NCBI GenBank assembly: GCA_021782205.1
Contig: JAJXVH010000004.1
Coordinates: forward strand, 35,226 to 99,225
Reading direction: 5' to 3'
DNA from: a bacterium
Lineage (GTDB): Bacteria; Elusimicrobiota; Elusimicrobia; UBA1565; UBA9628
Length of the DNA: 64,000 nucleotides
The translations under genes were made by a program, and so were the position numbers. The notes under the pieces were generated by a model that did no database searches, had not been told where the DNA came from, and saw only the letters and a list, made by a program, of their open reading frames with translations. This document shows positions 46,148 to 54,434 of this stretch, piece by piece; positions within the stretch are counted from its first letter, which is position 1, and every line of letters starts with the position of its first letter.

Positions 46148-48544
46148 CTAGCCCCGCAGGACCGCGCCCAGCCGCGCGCCCAAAGCCGCGACGATTTTCT
46201 CGACGAAGCCGGCGACCTCGGCGTCGGTCAGGGTGCGGTCGGCCCGGCCGAAGGTGAGGCGCACGGCCAGGCTCTTCTTGCCGTCGGGGATGTTCTTGCC
46301 TTCATAGACGTCGAAGAGCAGCACGCCCTGAAGTTCGGCGAGCTTGCAGCCGTGCACCGCGGCCTCCACCTCGGCGTAGGTGCGCGCCTTGTCGAGCACG
46401 AGGGCCAGGTCGCGGCGGGAGACCGGCAGCCGGGAAAAATCATTGAATCGCGCGGCGGCCGCGGGGCGCGCGGCCAGGCGGTCCAGGTTGACCTCGAAGA
46501 GCACCGCGCCCTCGCGCTCCAGGTCGAAGGCGCGCGCCGCGCGCGGGTGCAGCCAGCCCACCGTGGCGACCGGCGCGCCGTCCAGCAGCGCGCGCAGGGC
46601 GTTGACGGGATGAAAAAGCGGATCGCAGACCCAGCGCCCGGCGGCGCCCTCTCCGGGCTTGGCCCAGGTCAGCGCGCCGCCGGCCAGAAGCTCCTCGACC
46701 GCGGCCTTCGCGTCGGCAAAGCCCGCCCGCGGCGCGCGCGCGGACTGCCAGCGCGCGTCCAGCACCGGACCCAGGAGCAGCCCCGCGACGCGCCAGCCTT
46801 CGACCAGCGCTCCGTCTTTTTGAGAATAGGCTTTCCCGACTTCAAACAGGCGCACCGCGTCGACGCCGCGGCTGAGGTTGTAGGCGGCGTTCTTGAGCAA
46901 GCCCGGCAGCAAGGTCGGCCGCATCACGGCCCAGTCCTCCGACAGCGGCTTGGCCACGCGCGGCAGGCCCTCGGCCGGCAGCCGCGCGGCGGCCAGCGTC
47001 TTCTCGGAGAGCATGTCGTAGTTGCAGGCCTCGGCGTAGCCGAGCGCCGCCAGCCGCGCGCGCACGCGGCGCGAGGTCTTCTCGACCGGCGTCAGCGTCG
47101 CCGCGCGCGGCGCCAGCGCGCCCAGGCGGTAGGGGATGCGCTCGTAGCCCAGGAAGCGGCCGATCTCCTCGGCCAGGTCGTTGGCCGTGGCCAGGTCGCG
47201 GCGCCAGGACGGAGCGCGGAAAACCAGCGCGTCGCCCTCGGCCTTGAACTCGGCGGCGATGGCGCGCAGGACGCGGTTGATTTCATCGGCGGAAAACGTC
47301 GCGCCTAAAATAGCGTTCAGCCGTGCGGCCGTGGCGCGGATTTCAGAATTGGGCGAGGTTGGCGCGCCGACGACGGCGGCCGCGCCCGCTCGACCGCCCG
47401 CGGTTTCCACGATGAGCGCCGCCGCGCGCGCGGAGGCGGGTGCCGCGCCCGCGGGGTCCACGCCGCGCTCGAAGCGATAGGAGGAATCCGAGCGCAGGTG
47501 CGTCTTCTGAGACGAACGGCGGACCTCGGAGGCGAGGAAGCAGGCGCTCTCCAGCACCACGCGCGTGGTCGACTCCGTGACGGCGGTCTGCGTGCCGCCC
47601 ATGACGCCGGCGAGTGCCACGACCTTGCGTTCGTCGGCGATGACGAGAAGGCCTTCGGGCAGATCGTACGTCTTATGGTCCAGGGCCAGCAGCTTCTCGC
47701 CCGCGCGCGAGCGGCGCACGATCAGCGTGCCGCCTTCGAGCTTGTCCGCGTCGAAGGCGTGCAGGGGCTGACCGGCGTCATGAAGGATCAGATTAGTGAC
47801 GTCGACCACGCCGTTGATCGGGCGCAGACCGACGGCCTCAAGCCGCCGGCGCGCGGAGTCGGAAGACGGGCCGACCTTGACGCCCTCGATCAGGCGTGCC
47901 GAGTAGTACGGGCACGCCGCGGCGTCCTCCACGCGGACGGGGAACGTCCCGCCCGTCGGCTCCTCGCGCGGGAGCTCCAGAGGCTTCAAGCTCTTGCCCA
48001 GCGCCGCCGCCAGCTCGCGCGCCAGGCCGCGGTGCGACAGGCAGTCCGGGCGGTTCGAGGTGATCTCCACTTCCAGGACGTCGTCGGCGGGTCCCAATTG
48101 AGAACCCACGTCGGAGCCGAGCGTCGGGCCCTCGCCCAATACCCAGATGCCGTCGTTGTCCTTGGGCAGCCCCAGCTCGGCGCGCGAGCAGATCATGCCT
48201 TGGCTTTCCACGCCGCGCAGCTTGCGGCCCTCGATCTTGAAATTCCCCGGCAGAACCGCGCCGATGCGCGCGAACGCGATGGTCTGCCCCGCGGCCACGT
48301 TCGGCGCGCCGCAGACCACGTTCCACTTCTGCGCGCCGTCGTCGACCACGCACACCGCCAATTTGTCCGCGTTGGGATGCTTGTCCTTGGCCAGCACCTT
48401 GCCCACGACCACGCCGCTGAACTGCGGCCCCAGGCGCTGCACGCCCGCGACCTCGAAGCCGATCTTGAGCAGCGCCGCCGACAGGTCGGCCGCGCCCCCG
48501 TCGAAGTCGAGATGGGCTTTAAGCCAGTTAGACGAGATCTTCAT
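46148..48544 (-). CDS. pheT: Phenylalanyl-tRNA synthetase beta subunit
   Basis: 798 residues, normal length. N-terminal tRNA-binding OB domain (VVGKVLAKDKHPNADKLAVC), B3/B4 editing domain (EITSNRPDCLSHRGLARELAA), B5 domain, and C-terminal FDX-ACB anticodon domain (FSRLPVSRRDLALVLD). Forms the alpha2-beta2 enzyme with PheS. Its ATG lies 17 nt inside the pheS 3' end. Confidence 0.98.
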   Translation of the reverse strand: MKISSNWLKAHLDFDGGAADLSAALLKIGFEVAGVQRLGPQFSGVVVGKVLAKDKHPNADKLAVCVVDDGAQKWNVVCGAPNVAAGQTIAFARIGAVLPGNFKIEGRKLRGVESQGMICSRAELGLPKDNDGIWVLGEGPTLGSDVGSQLGPADDVLEVEITSNRPDCLSHRGLARELAAALGKSLKPLELPREEPTGGTFPVRVEDAAACPYYSARLIEGVKVGPSSDSARRRLEAVGLRPINGVVDVTNLILHDAGQPLHAFDADKLEGGTLIVRRSRAGEKLLALDHKTYDLPEGLLVIADERKVVALAGVMGGTQTAVTESTTRVVLESACFLASEVRRSSQKTHLRSDSSYRFERGVDPAGAAPASARAAALIVETAGGRAGAAAVVGAPTSPNSEIRATAARLNAILGATFSADEINRVLRAIAAEFKAEGDALVFRAPSWRRDLATANDLAEEIGRFLGYERIPYRLGALAPRAATLTPVEKTSRRVRARLAALGYAEACNYDMLSEKTLAAARLPAEGLPRVAKPLSEDWAVMRPTLLPGLLKNAAYNLSRGVDAVRLFEVGKAYSQKDGALVEGWRVAGLLLGPVLDARWQSARAPRAGFADAKAAVEELLAGGALTWAKPGEGAAGRWVCDPLFHPVNALRALLDGAPVATVGWLHPRAARAFDLEREGAVLFEVNLDRLAARPAAAARFNDFSRLPVSRRDLALVLDKARTYAEVEAAVHGCKLAELQGVLLFDVYEGKNIPDGKKSLAVRLTFGRADRTLTDAEVAGFVEKIVAALGARLGAVLRG

Positions 48545-49604
48545 CGAATTGATTGAGGAAGCGCAGGTCGTTGACGTAAAAATCGCGGATGTCGGGCACC
48601 CCGTGCAGGAGCATGGCCACGCGCTCCACGCCGATGCCGAAGGCGAAGCCGGACCACTTCTCCGGATCCCAGCCGACGTTGCTCAGGACCTTCGGATTCA
48701 CCACGCCCGCGCCCAGCAGCTCGATCCAGCCGGTGTGCTTGCACGACGCGCAGCCGGCGCCGGAGCAGAAGAAGCATTTCGCGTCGACCTCGGTCGACGG
48801 CTCGGTGAACGGGAAATAGGAGGGGCGAAAACGCGTCTTCGTGCCTTGGCCCAGCAGGCTTTCCAGGAACGTCTGCAGGTGGCCCTTGAGGTCGGCGAAG
48901 CCGACGCGTTCATCGACGACCAGGCCCTCGACCTGGTGGAAGACCGCGGAGTGCGTCGCGTCGATCTGCTCGTGGCGGAAGACGCGGCCCGGGCAGACGA
49001 TGCGGATGGGCGGCTGCTGGGCTTCCATGGCGCGGATCTGCACGGTGGACGTGTGCGTGCGCAGCAGCAGCGGCAGGCCGCTCAGGTAGAAGGTGTCGTG
49101 GCTGTCGCGCGCGGGGTGGTCGTCGGGGATGTTCAGCGCGGAAAAATTGTGGCGCTCGTCCTCGGCGAACGGGCCCTCGGCCCACGAGTAGCCCATGCGC
49201 TGGAAAATGTCCGCGATCGCGTGCAAGGTCGTCGTCAGCGGGTGGAGGCGGCCGCGCGGCGGCCGCAGGGACGGCAAGGTCAGGTCGACGGCGTCTTTCA
49301 GCAGCGCCGCCCCGTCCGCGTCGCTCTCCAGCGCGGCGTGACGAAGCGCGAATTTCCGTTCGATGGACGCCTTGAGCTCCTGCGCCCGGGGGCCCAGCTC
49401 CCGGCGGTCCTCAAGGCTCAGGTTCTTGAGGTCCTTCAGGAGCAGCGTCAGCGCGCTGCTGCGGCCCAAAAATTCGACGCGGCGTCCCTCGAGGTCTTCG
49501 AGGGACGCCGCGGTCGCGATCAGGTCCACGCCGTCGGCGCGGAGGCTCGACTCGACGCGCGCGCAGGCCTGCTGCCAGGCGTCGCGCGTCGTCGTCGGCT
49601 CCAT
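48528..49604 (-). CDS. pheS: Phenylalanyl-tRNA synthetase alpha subunit
   Basis: 358 residues. Class II synthetase core: motif 2 IRIVCPGRVFRHEQIDATH and motif 3 FGIGVERVAMLLHGVPDIRD, with the N-terminal coiled coil before it and HPLTTTLHAIADIFQRMGY opening the core. A CxxC...CxxC loop (CFFCSGAGCASCKHTGW) is present, a zinc-like insertion seen in some bacterial PheS. The start follows the rplT stop by 10 nt without a clear ribosome site. Confidence 0.98.
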   Translation of the reverse strand: MEPTTTRDAWQQACARVESSLRADGVDLIATAASLEDLEGRRVEFLGRSSALTLLLKDLKNLSLEDRRELGPRAQELKASIERKFALRHAALESDADGAALLKDAVDLTLPSLRPPRGRLHPLTTTLHAIADIFQRMGYSWAEGPFAEDERHNFSALNIPDDHPARDSHDTFYLSGLPLLLRTHTSTVQIRAMEAQQPPIRIVCPGRVFRHEQIDATHSAVFHQVEGLVVDERVGFADLKGHLQTFLESLLGQGTKTRFRPSYFPFTEPSTEVDAKCFFCSGAGCASCKHTGWIELLGAGVVNPKVLSNVGWDPEKWSGFAFGIGVERVAMLLHGVPDIRDFYVNDLRFLNQFDEDLV

Positions 49605-49614
49605 GGCCGGCGTC

Positions 49615-49968
49615 TTAGGCGGCGGAGCCGGAGGCCAGCGTGACCAGCTTCTTGAACGACGCGCCGTCGCGCGCGGCCAGCTCGGAGAGCATCTTGCGGT
49701 TGAGCGTGATGCCCGCCTTCTTCAGGCCGTTCATGAAGCGACCGTAGGTCGTGTCGTTGATGCGGCAGGCGGCGTTGATGCGCTCGATCCACAGGGAGCG
49801 GAAGTCGTCCTTCTTTTCCTTGCGGCCCTTGTAGGCCTCGTTGAGCGAAGCCTCGACCTGCTGCTTGACCATCCGCCAGCGCGAGCGCTTGGCGGAGTAG
49901 TTGCCCTTGGCGAGCTTGAAATACTTCTTCTTGTGGGCGCGGGTGGTGACGCCGGATTTGATTCTCAT
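49615..49968 (-). CDS. rplT: Ribosomal protein L20
   Basis: 117 residues, the standard length, with the signature RSLWIERINAACR and GLKKAGITLNRKMLSELA. Binds 23S rRNA early in 50S assembly and in several bacteria represses its own operon. The ATG follows GAGG and lies 9 nt after rpmI. Confidence 0.98.
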   Translation of the reverse strand: MRIKSGVTTRAHKKKYFKLAKGNYSAKRSRWRMVKQQVEASLNEAYKGRKEKKDDFRSLWIERINAACRINDTTYGRFMNGLKKAGITLNRKMLSELAARDGASFKKLVTLASGSAA

Positions 49969-49977
49969 GGCTGGCCT

Positions 49978-50175
49978 CTAGGCGTAAGGAAGAAACCGGC
50001 GCATCGTCTTGGCGTCGGTGTTGTTCAGGGTGGAGCTGCCGCGCAGGAAGCGGCGGCGCTTGCCGCCCAGCGGGGCCATCAAATGGCGCTGGCCGGGGTG
50101 TTCGTGCTTGAACTTGCCGGCGGCGTTGGTGCGAAAGCGCTTCTTGGCGCCGGAGTGCGACTTCATCTTGGGCAT
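49978..50175 (-). CDS. rpmI: Ribosomal protein L35
   Basis: 65 residues with MPKMKSHSGAKKRFR and HLMAPLGGKRRRFLRG, typical of L35. The ATG has AGAGGAAG upstream. It lies 23 nt after infC in the conserved infC-rpmI-rplT order. Confidence 0.98.
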   Translation of the reverse strand: MPKMKSHSGAKKRFRTNAAGKFKHEHPGQRHLMAPLGGKRRRFLRGSSTLNNTDAKTMRRFLPYA

Positions 50176-50198
50176 GACTTCCTCTACTCGCGCGTCTG

Positions 50199-50744
50199 TT
50201 AGTGCGGCTTGGGAATCAACGTCATCACGAGGCGGTTGCGGTCAGGCATCGGCGCCTGCTCGACGACCGCCTTTGCGGCCAGCTTCTCCTGCAGCGACAT
50301 CAGCAGCTTGAAGCCCAAATCACGGTGCTGCATCTCCCGGCCGCGGAAGACCACCGTGATGCGCACCTTGTCGTGCGCGTCGATGAACTCCTCGATCTGC
50401 CGGACCTTCACGTCCAAATCGTGCGCGCCGATGTTCGGGCGGAACCGCAGTTCCTTCAGAAGACCGGCCTTCTGCTTCTTGCGCGCCTCGCGCTCCTTCT
50501 TCTCCTGATCGTATTTGTACTTCGAGTAAGCCAGAATCTTGCAGACCGGCGGATTGGCGCTGGCGGCGATCTCCACCAAGTCCAACCCGCGCTGACGGGC
50601 GATGCCCAAGGCCTCGCTGACGGGACGAACGCCGATCTGGCTGCCGTCGGAGTCGATCACGCGGACCATGGAGGCCCGGATCGCCTGATTGACGCGGGTG
50701 TAATCGCGCGTTTCGCGCGGGGGATATCGATTGTTGATCGCCAC
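50199..50744 (-). CDS. infC: Translation initiation factor IF-3
   Basis: 181 residues from a GTG at 50744 preceded by TAGGAGCTCA, a strong ribosome site. The N-terminal domain starts NNRYPPRETRDYTRVNQAIR and has VRVIDSDGSQIGV, linker DLVEIAASANPPVCKI; the C-terminal domain has KELRFRPNIGAHDLDVK and VRITVVFRGREMQHRDLG. An open frame extending upstream to 50846 is rejected, since it overlaps the promoter. First gene of the eight-gene unit ending in rarA. Confidence 0.97.
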   Translation of the reverse strand: MAINNRYPPRETRDYTRVNQAIRASMVRVIDSDGSQIGVRPVSEALGIARQRGLDLVEIAASANPPVCKILAYSKYKYDQEKKEREARKKQKAGLLKELRFRPNIGAHDLDVKVRQIEEFIDAHDKVRITVVFRGREMQHRDLGFKLLMSLQEKLAAKAVVEQAPMPDRNRLVMTLIPKPH

Positions 50745-50781
50745 TGAGCTCCTAAATTTACGGTCGCGACAGCGAAAGTCT

Positions 50782-50813
50782 ATGGTAGCAATTGACGGCG
50801 GGGGCGTCAATTG
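50782..50813 (-). promoter_or_regulatory. infC operon promoter with overlapping palindrome
   Basis: On the minus strand TTGACG (50810-50805), a 17-nt spacer and TACCAT (50787-50782) form a strong promoter. A perfect 9-bp inverted repeat, CAATTGACG/CGTCAATTG (50789-50797 and 50805-50813), covers the -35 and spacer and looks like an operator. The leader is only about 30 nt, too short for an L20-type attenuator. Confidence 0.7.
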
Positions 50814-50893
50814 TTCTCTCTTTGTTGGGCCGCGCGTTCGAGCCATCCGGCTACACTTAAAAGGTCGGCCGCCGTTGCGGCAGGAGCATCGAG

Positions 50894-51091
50894 ATGAACA
50901 TCGCGGGTTTCACCGGCACCAGTTTGGACGCGGGCCGGCAGATCGTCATGGGCGGAGGCACCGTTCAGGAAATACTCCTCCTTGGCAGCTTCGTCGTGTT
51001 CGGCGTCGTTCTTTTTTCTTGCGCCCTTGGCCTCTGCTCGCGCAGTCGCGCTCACCCCAGCGCGGCGCGCTACACGTCGCCGCGGCGGTGA
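50894..51091 (+). CDS. Small single-pass membrane protein, hypothetical
   Basis: 65 residues with one membrane segment (ILLLGSFVVFGVVLFSCALG) and a basic tail. An AGGAG site lies 7 nt before the ATG, and a TACACT box at 50852-50857 is suitably placed. It sits between infC (divergent) and the RuBisCO-like gene, whose 3' end it overlaps by 22 nt. The ribosome site and clean hydrophobic helix argue that it is real, but there is no homology I recognise. Confidence 0.45.
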   Translation: MNIAGFTGTSLDAGRQIVMGGGTVQEILLLGSFVVFGVVLFSCALGLCSRSRAHPSAARYTSPRR

Positions 51092-52197
51092 GCAGGCGCC
51101 AGCGCGGCGCGAAAGGCGCGCGCCCCGGCCTCGGGGCCGCCAGGCTGCATCAAAAGAGAACCACCCACCAGCCAGACCGCGTCTTCGCCGAAATCTTCCG
51201 CCATGTCGGCGGCGTTGTCCAGGCGCATGCCGCCGCCGGGGGCGGGCCAGGCGGGCGCCAGAGCGCCCAGCGGCGCGCGCGCGCGCGCCGCGATGCCCCG
51301 GCACTCCGCGCGCGTGAAGGCGAAGCGGCCGCCGGCGTTCGGAAAAACGGAGACGTCCGCCCCGATCAGGCGCGTCAGAGTCCCTAAGTAGAGAGAGGTC
51401 TCCATGCCGTGCGAGCGGTCGGCGTAGAACGCGCCGGAAAACGCGGGATGCGCCATGTAGACGGCCGGGTGCTTGGCCGACAAGCGGCGGACCTCGTCGA
51501 GGCCGACGATCGCCGGGCAGACCAGCACGCCACGCAAGCCCAGCTTCAGAACGAACTTCAGCCGCGCCTCCAGCTCCTGCTGGGGCCCGGACAGGTGCGG
51601 CAGATACAGGCACAGGCGCTTGGCGCGCGCGTTCTCGGCCAACACCGCGTCCGCGATCCTGGCCACGCGCTCCTTGAATGAGGCGAAGTCCGCGTCGACG
51701 ATGTTCTGGTCGTCCTTGGCGATGTCGCCGCCGCCGCGCGCGAACGCGGCCGCCGTCGCGGCCAGCTCCGCGGGCGAAGAGCCCATGGGCTTGAGCGCGG
51801 TCGCCAGCAGCGGCCGGCCCTCGACGCCCAGCATTTGTCTCAACCCCGGCACGCCGAAGCTGGGGCCGGGGTAGGACGCGAGCAGGGCGTCCGGCAGGCG
51901 CACGTCCACCAGACGCACGCCCGGCCAGATCGACGCGTTGCCGAAGATCAAATTGAGCAGGGTCCCCAAGCCGCCCGCGGCCAGCGCGGCCGGGAATTCG
52001 ATCTCCGCGCGCAGGCGCCCGCCGTCGACCGGCGTCACCGCGCCCACGCGGCCGACGATGCCGTCGCGGATGGCGGGCGGCAGGGGGAAGTCGAGCGGCA
52101 CCTCGACGGTCTCTTCGAAGGCGATCAGGCGCGCGGCGCGCTCGGCCTCGGCCGCGGGGCCGGGAAGCTCGTAGACGGCGGTCAGGCGCTCGTTCAC
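51070..52197 (-). CDS. RuBisCO-like protein (form IV large-subunit homologue)
   Basis: 375 residues. The TIM-barrel signature is visible: ATALKPMGSSP and GGGDIAKDDQNI correspond to the RuBisCO TxKPK and GGxDFxKDDE motifs. Relative to true RuBisCO, the second Lys of KPK is Met, the carbamylated Lys and following Asp are kept, the Glu is Gln, and loop 6 Lys is absent (PNAGGRFAF). It should therefore not fix CO2. Relatives are enolases, isomerases or decarboxylases of sugar-phosphate-like substrates; no methionine-salvage gene is adjacent. A GTG start at 52197 has TATCAT ending 7 nt upstream. Confidence 0.88.
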   Translation of the reverse strand: MNERLTAVYELPGPAAEAERAARLIAFEETVEVPLDFPLPPAIRDGIVGRVGAVTPVDGGRLRAEIEFPAALAAGGLGTLLNLIFGNASIWPGVRLVDVRLPDALLASYPGPSFGVPGLRQMLGVEGRPLLATALKPMGSSPAELAATAAAFARGGGDIAKDDQNIVDADFASFKERVARIADAVLAENARAKRLCLYLPHLSGPQQELEARLKFVLKLGLRGVLVCPAIVGLDEVRRLSAKHPAVYMAHPAFSGAFYADRSHGMETSLYLGTLTRLIGADVSVFPNAGGRFAFTRAECRGIAARARAPLGALAPAWPAPGGGMRLDNAADMAEDFGEDAVWLVGGSLLMQPGGPEAGARAFRAALAPAHRRGDV

Positions 52198-52204
52198 GGG
52201 CGGT

Positions 52205-52246
52205 ATGATATCACACGGGCCCACCCGCCCGCGATTTTGCTAACCT
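52205..52246. promoter_or_regulatory. Divergent -10 boxes for the RuBisCO-like and YihY genes
   Basis: TATCAT on the minus strand (52210-52205) ends 7 nt before the GTG at 52197. TAACCT on the plus strand (52241-52246) ends 7 nt before the ATG at 52254. No consensus -35 is evident for either. The start codons are only 56 bp apart. Confidence 0.5.
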
Positions 52247-52253
52247 CGCCTCG

Positions 52254-53066
52254 ATGCGCCGCCTCCTGGCCCGCTTTGAAGAGAAACTGCCGATCCTGCC
52301 CAGTTTCGCGGCGGCGATGTCGTTCTACTTCGTCGTCTCGCTGATCCCGTTTTTGATCGTGGTCTCGCGGCTGGCGGCGTGGCTGTTTTCGGCCAACTTG
52401 CTGCCCACGCTGTCGACGCTCCTGCGCGAGGCTCTGCCGCCCGAGAGCCGCCTGCGCGGCGAAGGCCTGGCCGCGGCGGTGCAGGGGGCCGGCGGCGCGG
52501 GCCTGGGCCTGGCGGGCACTTTGGCCGCGGTGTGGACCGCGTCGAGCGGCCTCAACGAGATGGCCCGCGCGGTGCACTTCATTTTTTCCGACGAGCGCCA
52601 TCCGCATCCCGGCGGCTGGATGCGGCGCGTGAAGTCCGTGGGCCTGCTGGGCATCTGGGCCGTCGCCATCGGGGCGGCGGCGCTTCTTCTGGTGCTGATT
52701 CCGGTGGCGATCGGCGCGCTCGACCGCTTCGGCGTGGACCCCGTGCTGCCCGCGGCGCTGGGTGCGGCGGTACGCTACCCCGTGGCGTTCGCCCTGCTGT
52801 TCGCCGCGTTCGTGCTCACCTACGCCTACATCCCCAAGCCCGAGCATCGCCCGCGCTGGCGCGCCGCCGCCGTCGGCGGCTTCGTCGCGGCGCTCTGCTG
52901 GCTGGGCACCTGCTTCATCTTCGCCTACTTCCTGCCGCGCGTCTGGCGCGTGAGCCTGTTTCACGGCGTGCTGAGTTCCGCGCTGGCGACGCTGGTGTGG
53001 GCTTACTGCGGCTGTTGGGGCGTCATCGTGGGCGCCTGCTGGGCCGCCGCGCTGCGCGAGTCCTGA
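52254..53066 (+). CDS. YihY/BrkB family inner-membrane protein (UPF0761)
   Basis: 270 residues with six hydrophobic segments. Family features: LPSFAAAMSFYFVVSLIPFL near the start, WTASSGLNEMARAVHFIF in the middle and GVLSSALATLVWAYCGCWGV at the end. Once misnamed ribonuclease BN; the function is unknown, possibly export. Its last 64 nt overlap the convergent symporter gene. Confidence 0.85.
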   Translation: MRRLLARFEEKLPILPSFAAAMSFYFVVSLIPFLIVVSRLAAWLFSANLLPTLSTLLREALPPESRLRGEGLAAAVQGAGGAGLGLAGTLAAVWTASSGLNEMARAVHFIFSDERHPHPGGWMRRVKSVGLLGIWAVAIGAAALLLVLIPVAIGALDRFGVDPVLPAALGAAVRYPVAFALLFAAFVLTYAYIPKPEHRPRWRAAAVGGFVAALCWLGTCFIFAYFLPRVWRVSLFHGVLSSALATLVWAYCGCWGVIVGACWAAALRES

Positions 53067-54424
53067 GCGCGCGCCGCCAGCCCCGCGCCCCAGACCAGCG
53101 CCGAGAGCGCCAGGCCCGGAAACGACGGCTCAAGACCCAGAGGCGTGGCGCCGCCGTTGAGGCGCGCCGCGACGACCCACGCGAGCGACGCGAAAAAACC
53201 CGACAGCGACACGGCGACCGCCCAGCGCGGGCCCACGCGCAGGCGCGGCCGGTAGACGCCGAGCATGGGCAGAAGCAAGCCCGGAATCACCGCGCTGCCG
53301 ATCGCGTACCACAAGTCCACGACGGAGGGCACCAGCCGCGCCAGCACAAACGCCAGCGCCGCGGCGGCGACCAGGCCGGCGCGTACGCGCGCGGGCGCCG
53401 CGTCGGCGGAGGCTCCCGGCAGGCGTCCGCCCAGGTCCTGGCCCAGGCTCACGGCCGACAACAGGGTCTTGGCCTGCAGAGCGGCCAGGATCGACGCCGA
53501 GATTCCCGCATAGAAAAGTCCGCGCGCCACGTGCGGCATCACGGCGTCGGCCAGGCGCGGGAAGGCGAGAGTCGCGTCGGCGAGGTTGGGCAGGGCCGCG
53601 CGCGCGTACAGACCGGCGGTCGTGGTCATCAGGTCGAAAACGGCCCAAAATCCTATCGACATCAAAATGCCCCGCCGCGCGACCGCGGGCGACGCGGCGG
53701 CCGCGCAGCGCTGGTGAAACGACGGATCGACCAGGGTCCAGACCGCGATCACCCACCAGCCGGCCGCCTTCCACGGGCTGATGCCGCCCAGCCACGTCAG
53801 GTGCCCCGGCGGCAGGCGCGCGGCCAGCGCCGCGGGTCCGCCGACGGCGTGAAACGCGAAGGGTAGGATCAAGGCGAAGCCGCCGAACATCACGACGATC
53901 TGCAGGCGGTTGGCCGCCACGTCGGCGCGCAGGCCGGAGCGCCAGACCAGCGCGACGGCCGCGACCGCGGCCGCGGCCGACGCGGCCCAAAGCCCGACGC
54001 CCGACAGGCAGGAGGCCAAGGTCCCGGCCATCAGCACCTCGTCGGCCGGGCAGGCCAGCAGGAACACGAGAGCGGCCCCGATAAGCGCCGCGGTCCTTCC
54101 GTAGGAAACGTCCAGGTGATCGGCGATGGTGCGTCCCGGCTCCAGGCGCACGCGCTCGGCCAGCCACAAGGCGTAAATGGCGGCGAAAAGATAATAAGGC
54201 AGCGCCTGCGTGGTCCAGTTGGCCAGGCCCGAGGACCAGGTGAACTCGCCCACGCCCAGCACCCCGCCGTAGAACGTGGGCACGAGCGTGGCCACGAACT
54301 GCGGCAAGGTCAGCGCGCGCGAGGCCAGCACGTAATCGTCAAGCCCGCCCCCGGCGCGGCGCGCGCGCGCGCCCAGAGCCAGCGCCGCGGCCAGGAAAGC
54401 GACGACGATCAGCAGGTCGATCAC
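53003..54424 (-). CDS. Sodium:solute symporter family protein
   Basis: 473 residues with about 12-13 hydrophobic segments and the SSS-family pattern: LDDYVLASRALTLPQFVATL in the first loop, TFYGGVLGVGEFTWSSG near helix 2 and GISASILAALQAKTLLSAVSL in the middle. Na+-coupled uptake of an unknown solute. The GTG start lies 10 nt after the RseB-like stop, so it is the last gene of the ddl/ECF unit. The C-terminal Ser/Gln-rich tail overlaps the YihY gene end. Confidence 0.88.
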   Translation of the reverse strand: MIDLLIVVAFLAAALALGARARRAGGGLDDYVLASRALTLPQFVATLVPTFYGGVLGVGEFTWSSGLANWTTQALPYYLFAAIYALWLAERVRLEPGRTIADHLDVSYGRTAALIGAALVFLLACPADEVLMAGTLASCLSGVGLWAASAAAAVAAVALVWRSGLRADVAANRLQIVVMFGGFALILPFAFHAVGGPAALAARLPPGHLTWLGGISPWKAAGWWVIAVWTLVDPSFHQRCAAAASPAVARRGILMSIGFWAVFDLMTTTAGLYARAALPNLADATLAFPRLADAVMPHVARGLFYAGISASILAALQAKTLLSAVSLGQDLGGRLPGASADAAPARVRAGLVAAAALAFVLARLVPSVVDLWYAIGSAVIPGLLLPMLGVYRPRLRVGPRWAVAVSLSGFFASLAWVVAARLNGGATPLGLEPSFPGLALSALVWGAGLAARAQDSRSAAAQQAPTMTPQQPQ

Positions 54425-54434
54425 GCTCGGCCGT

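Noticed and set aside
50745..50846. 34-residue N-terminal extension of IF-3
   Set aside because: It would overlap the operon promoter and palindrome, and the GTG at 50744 has an excellent ribosome site and the family N-terminus.
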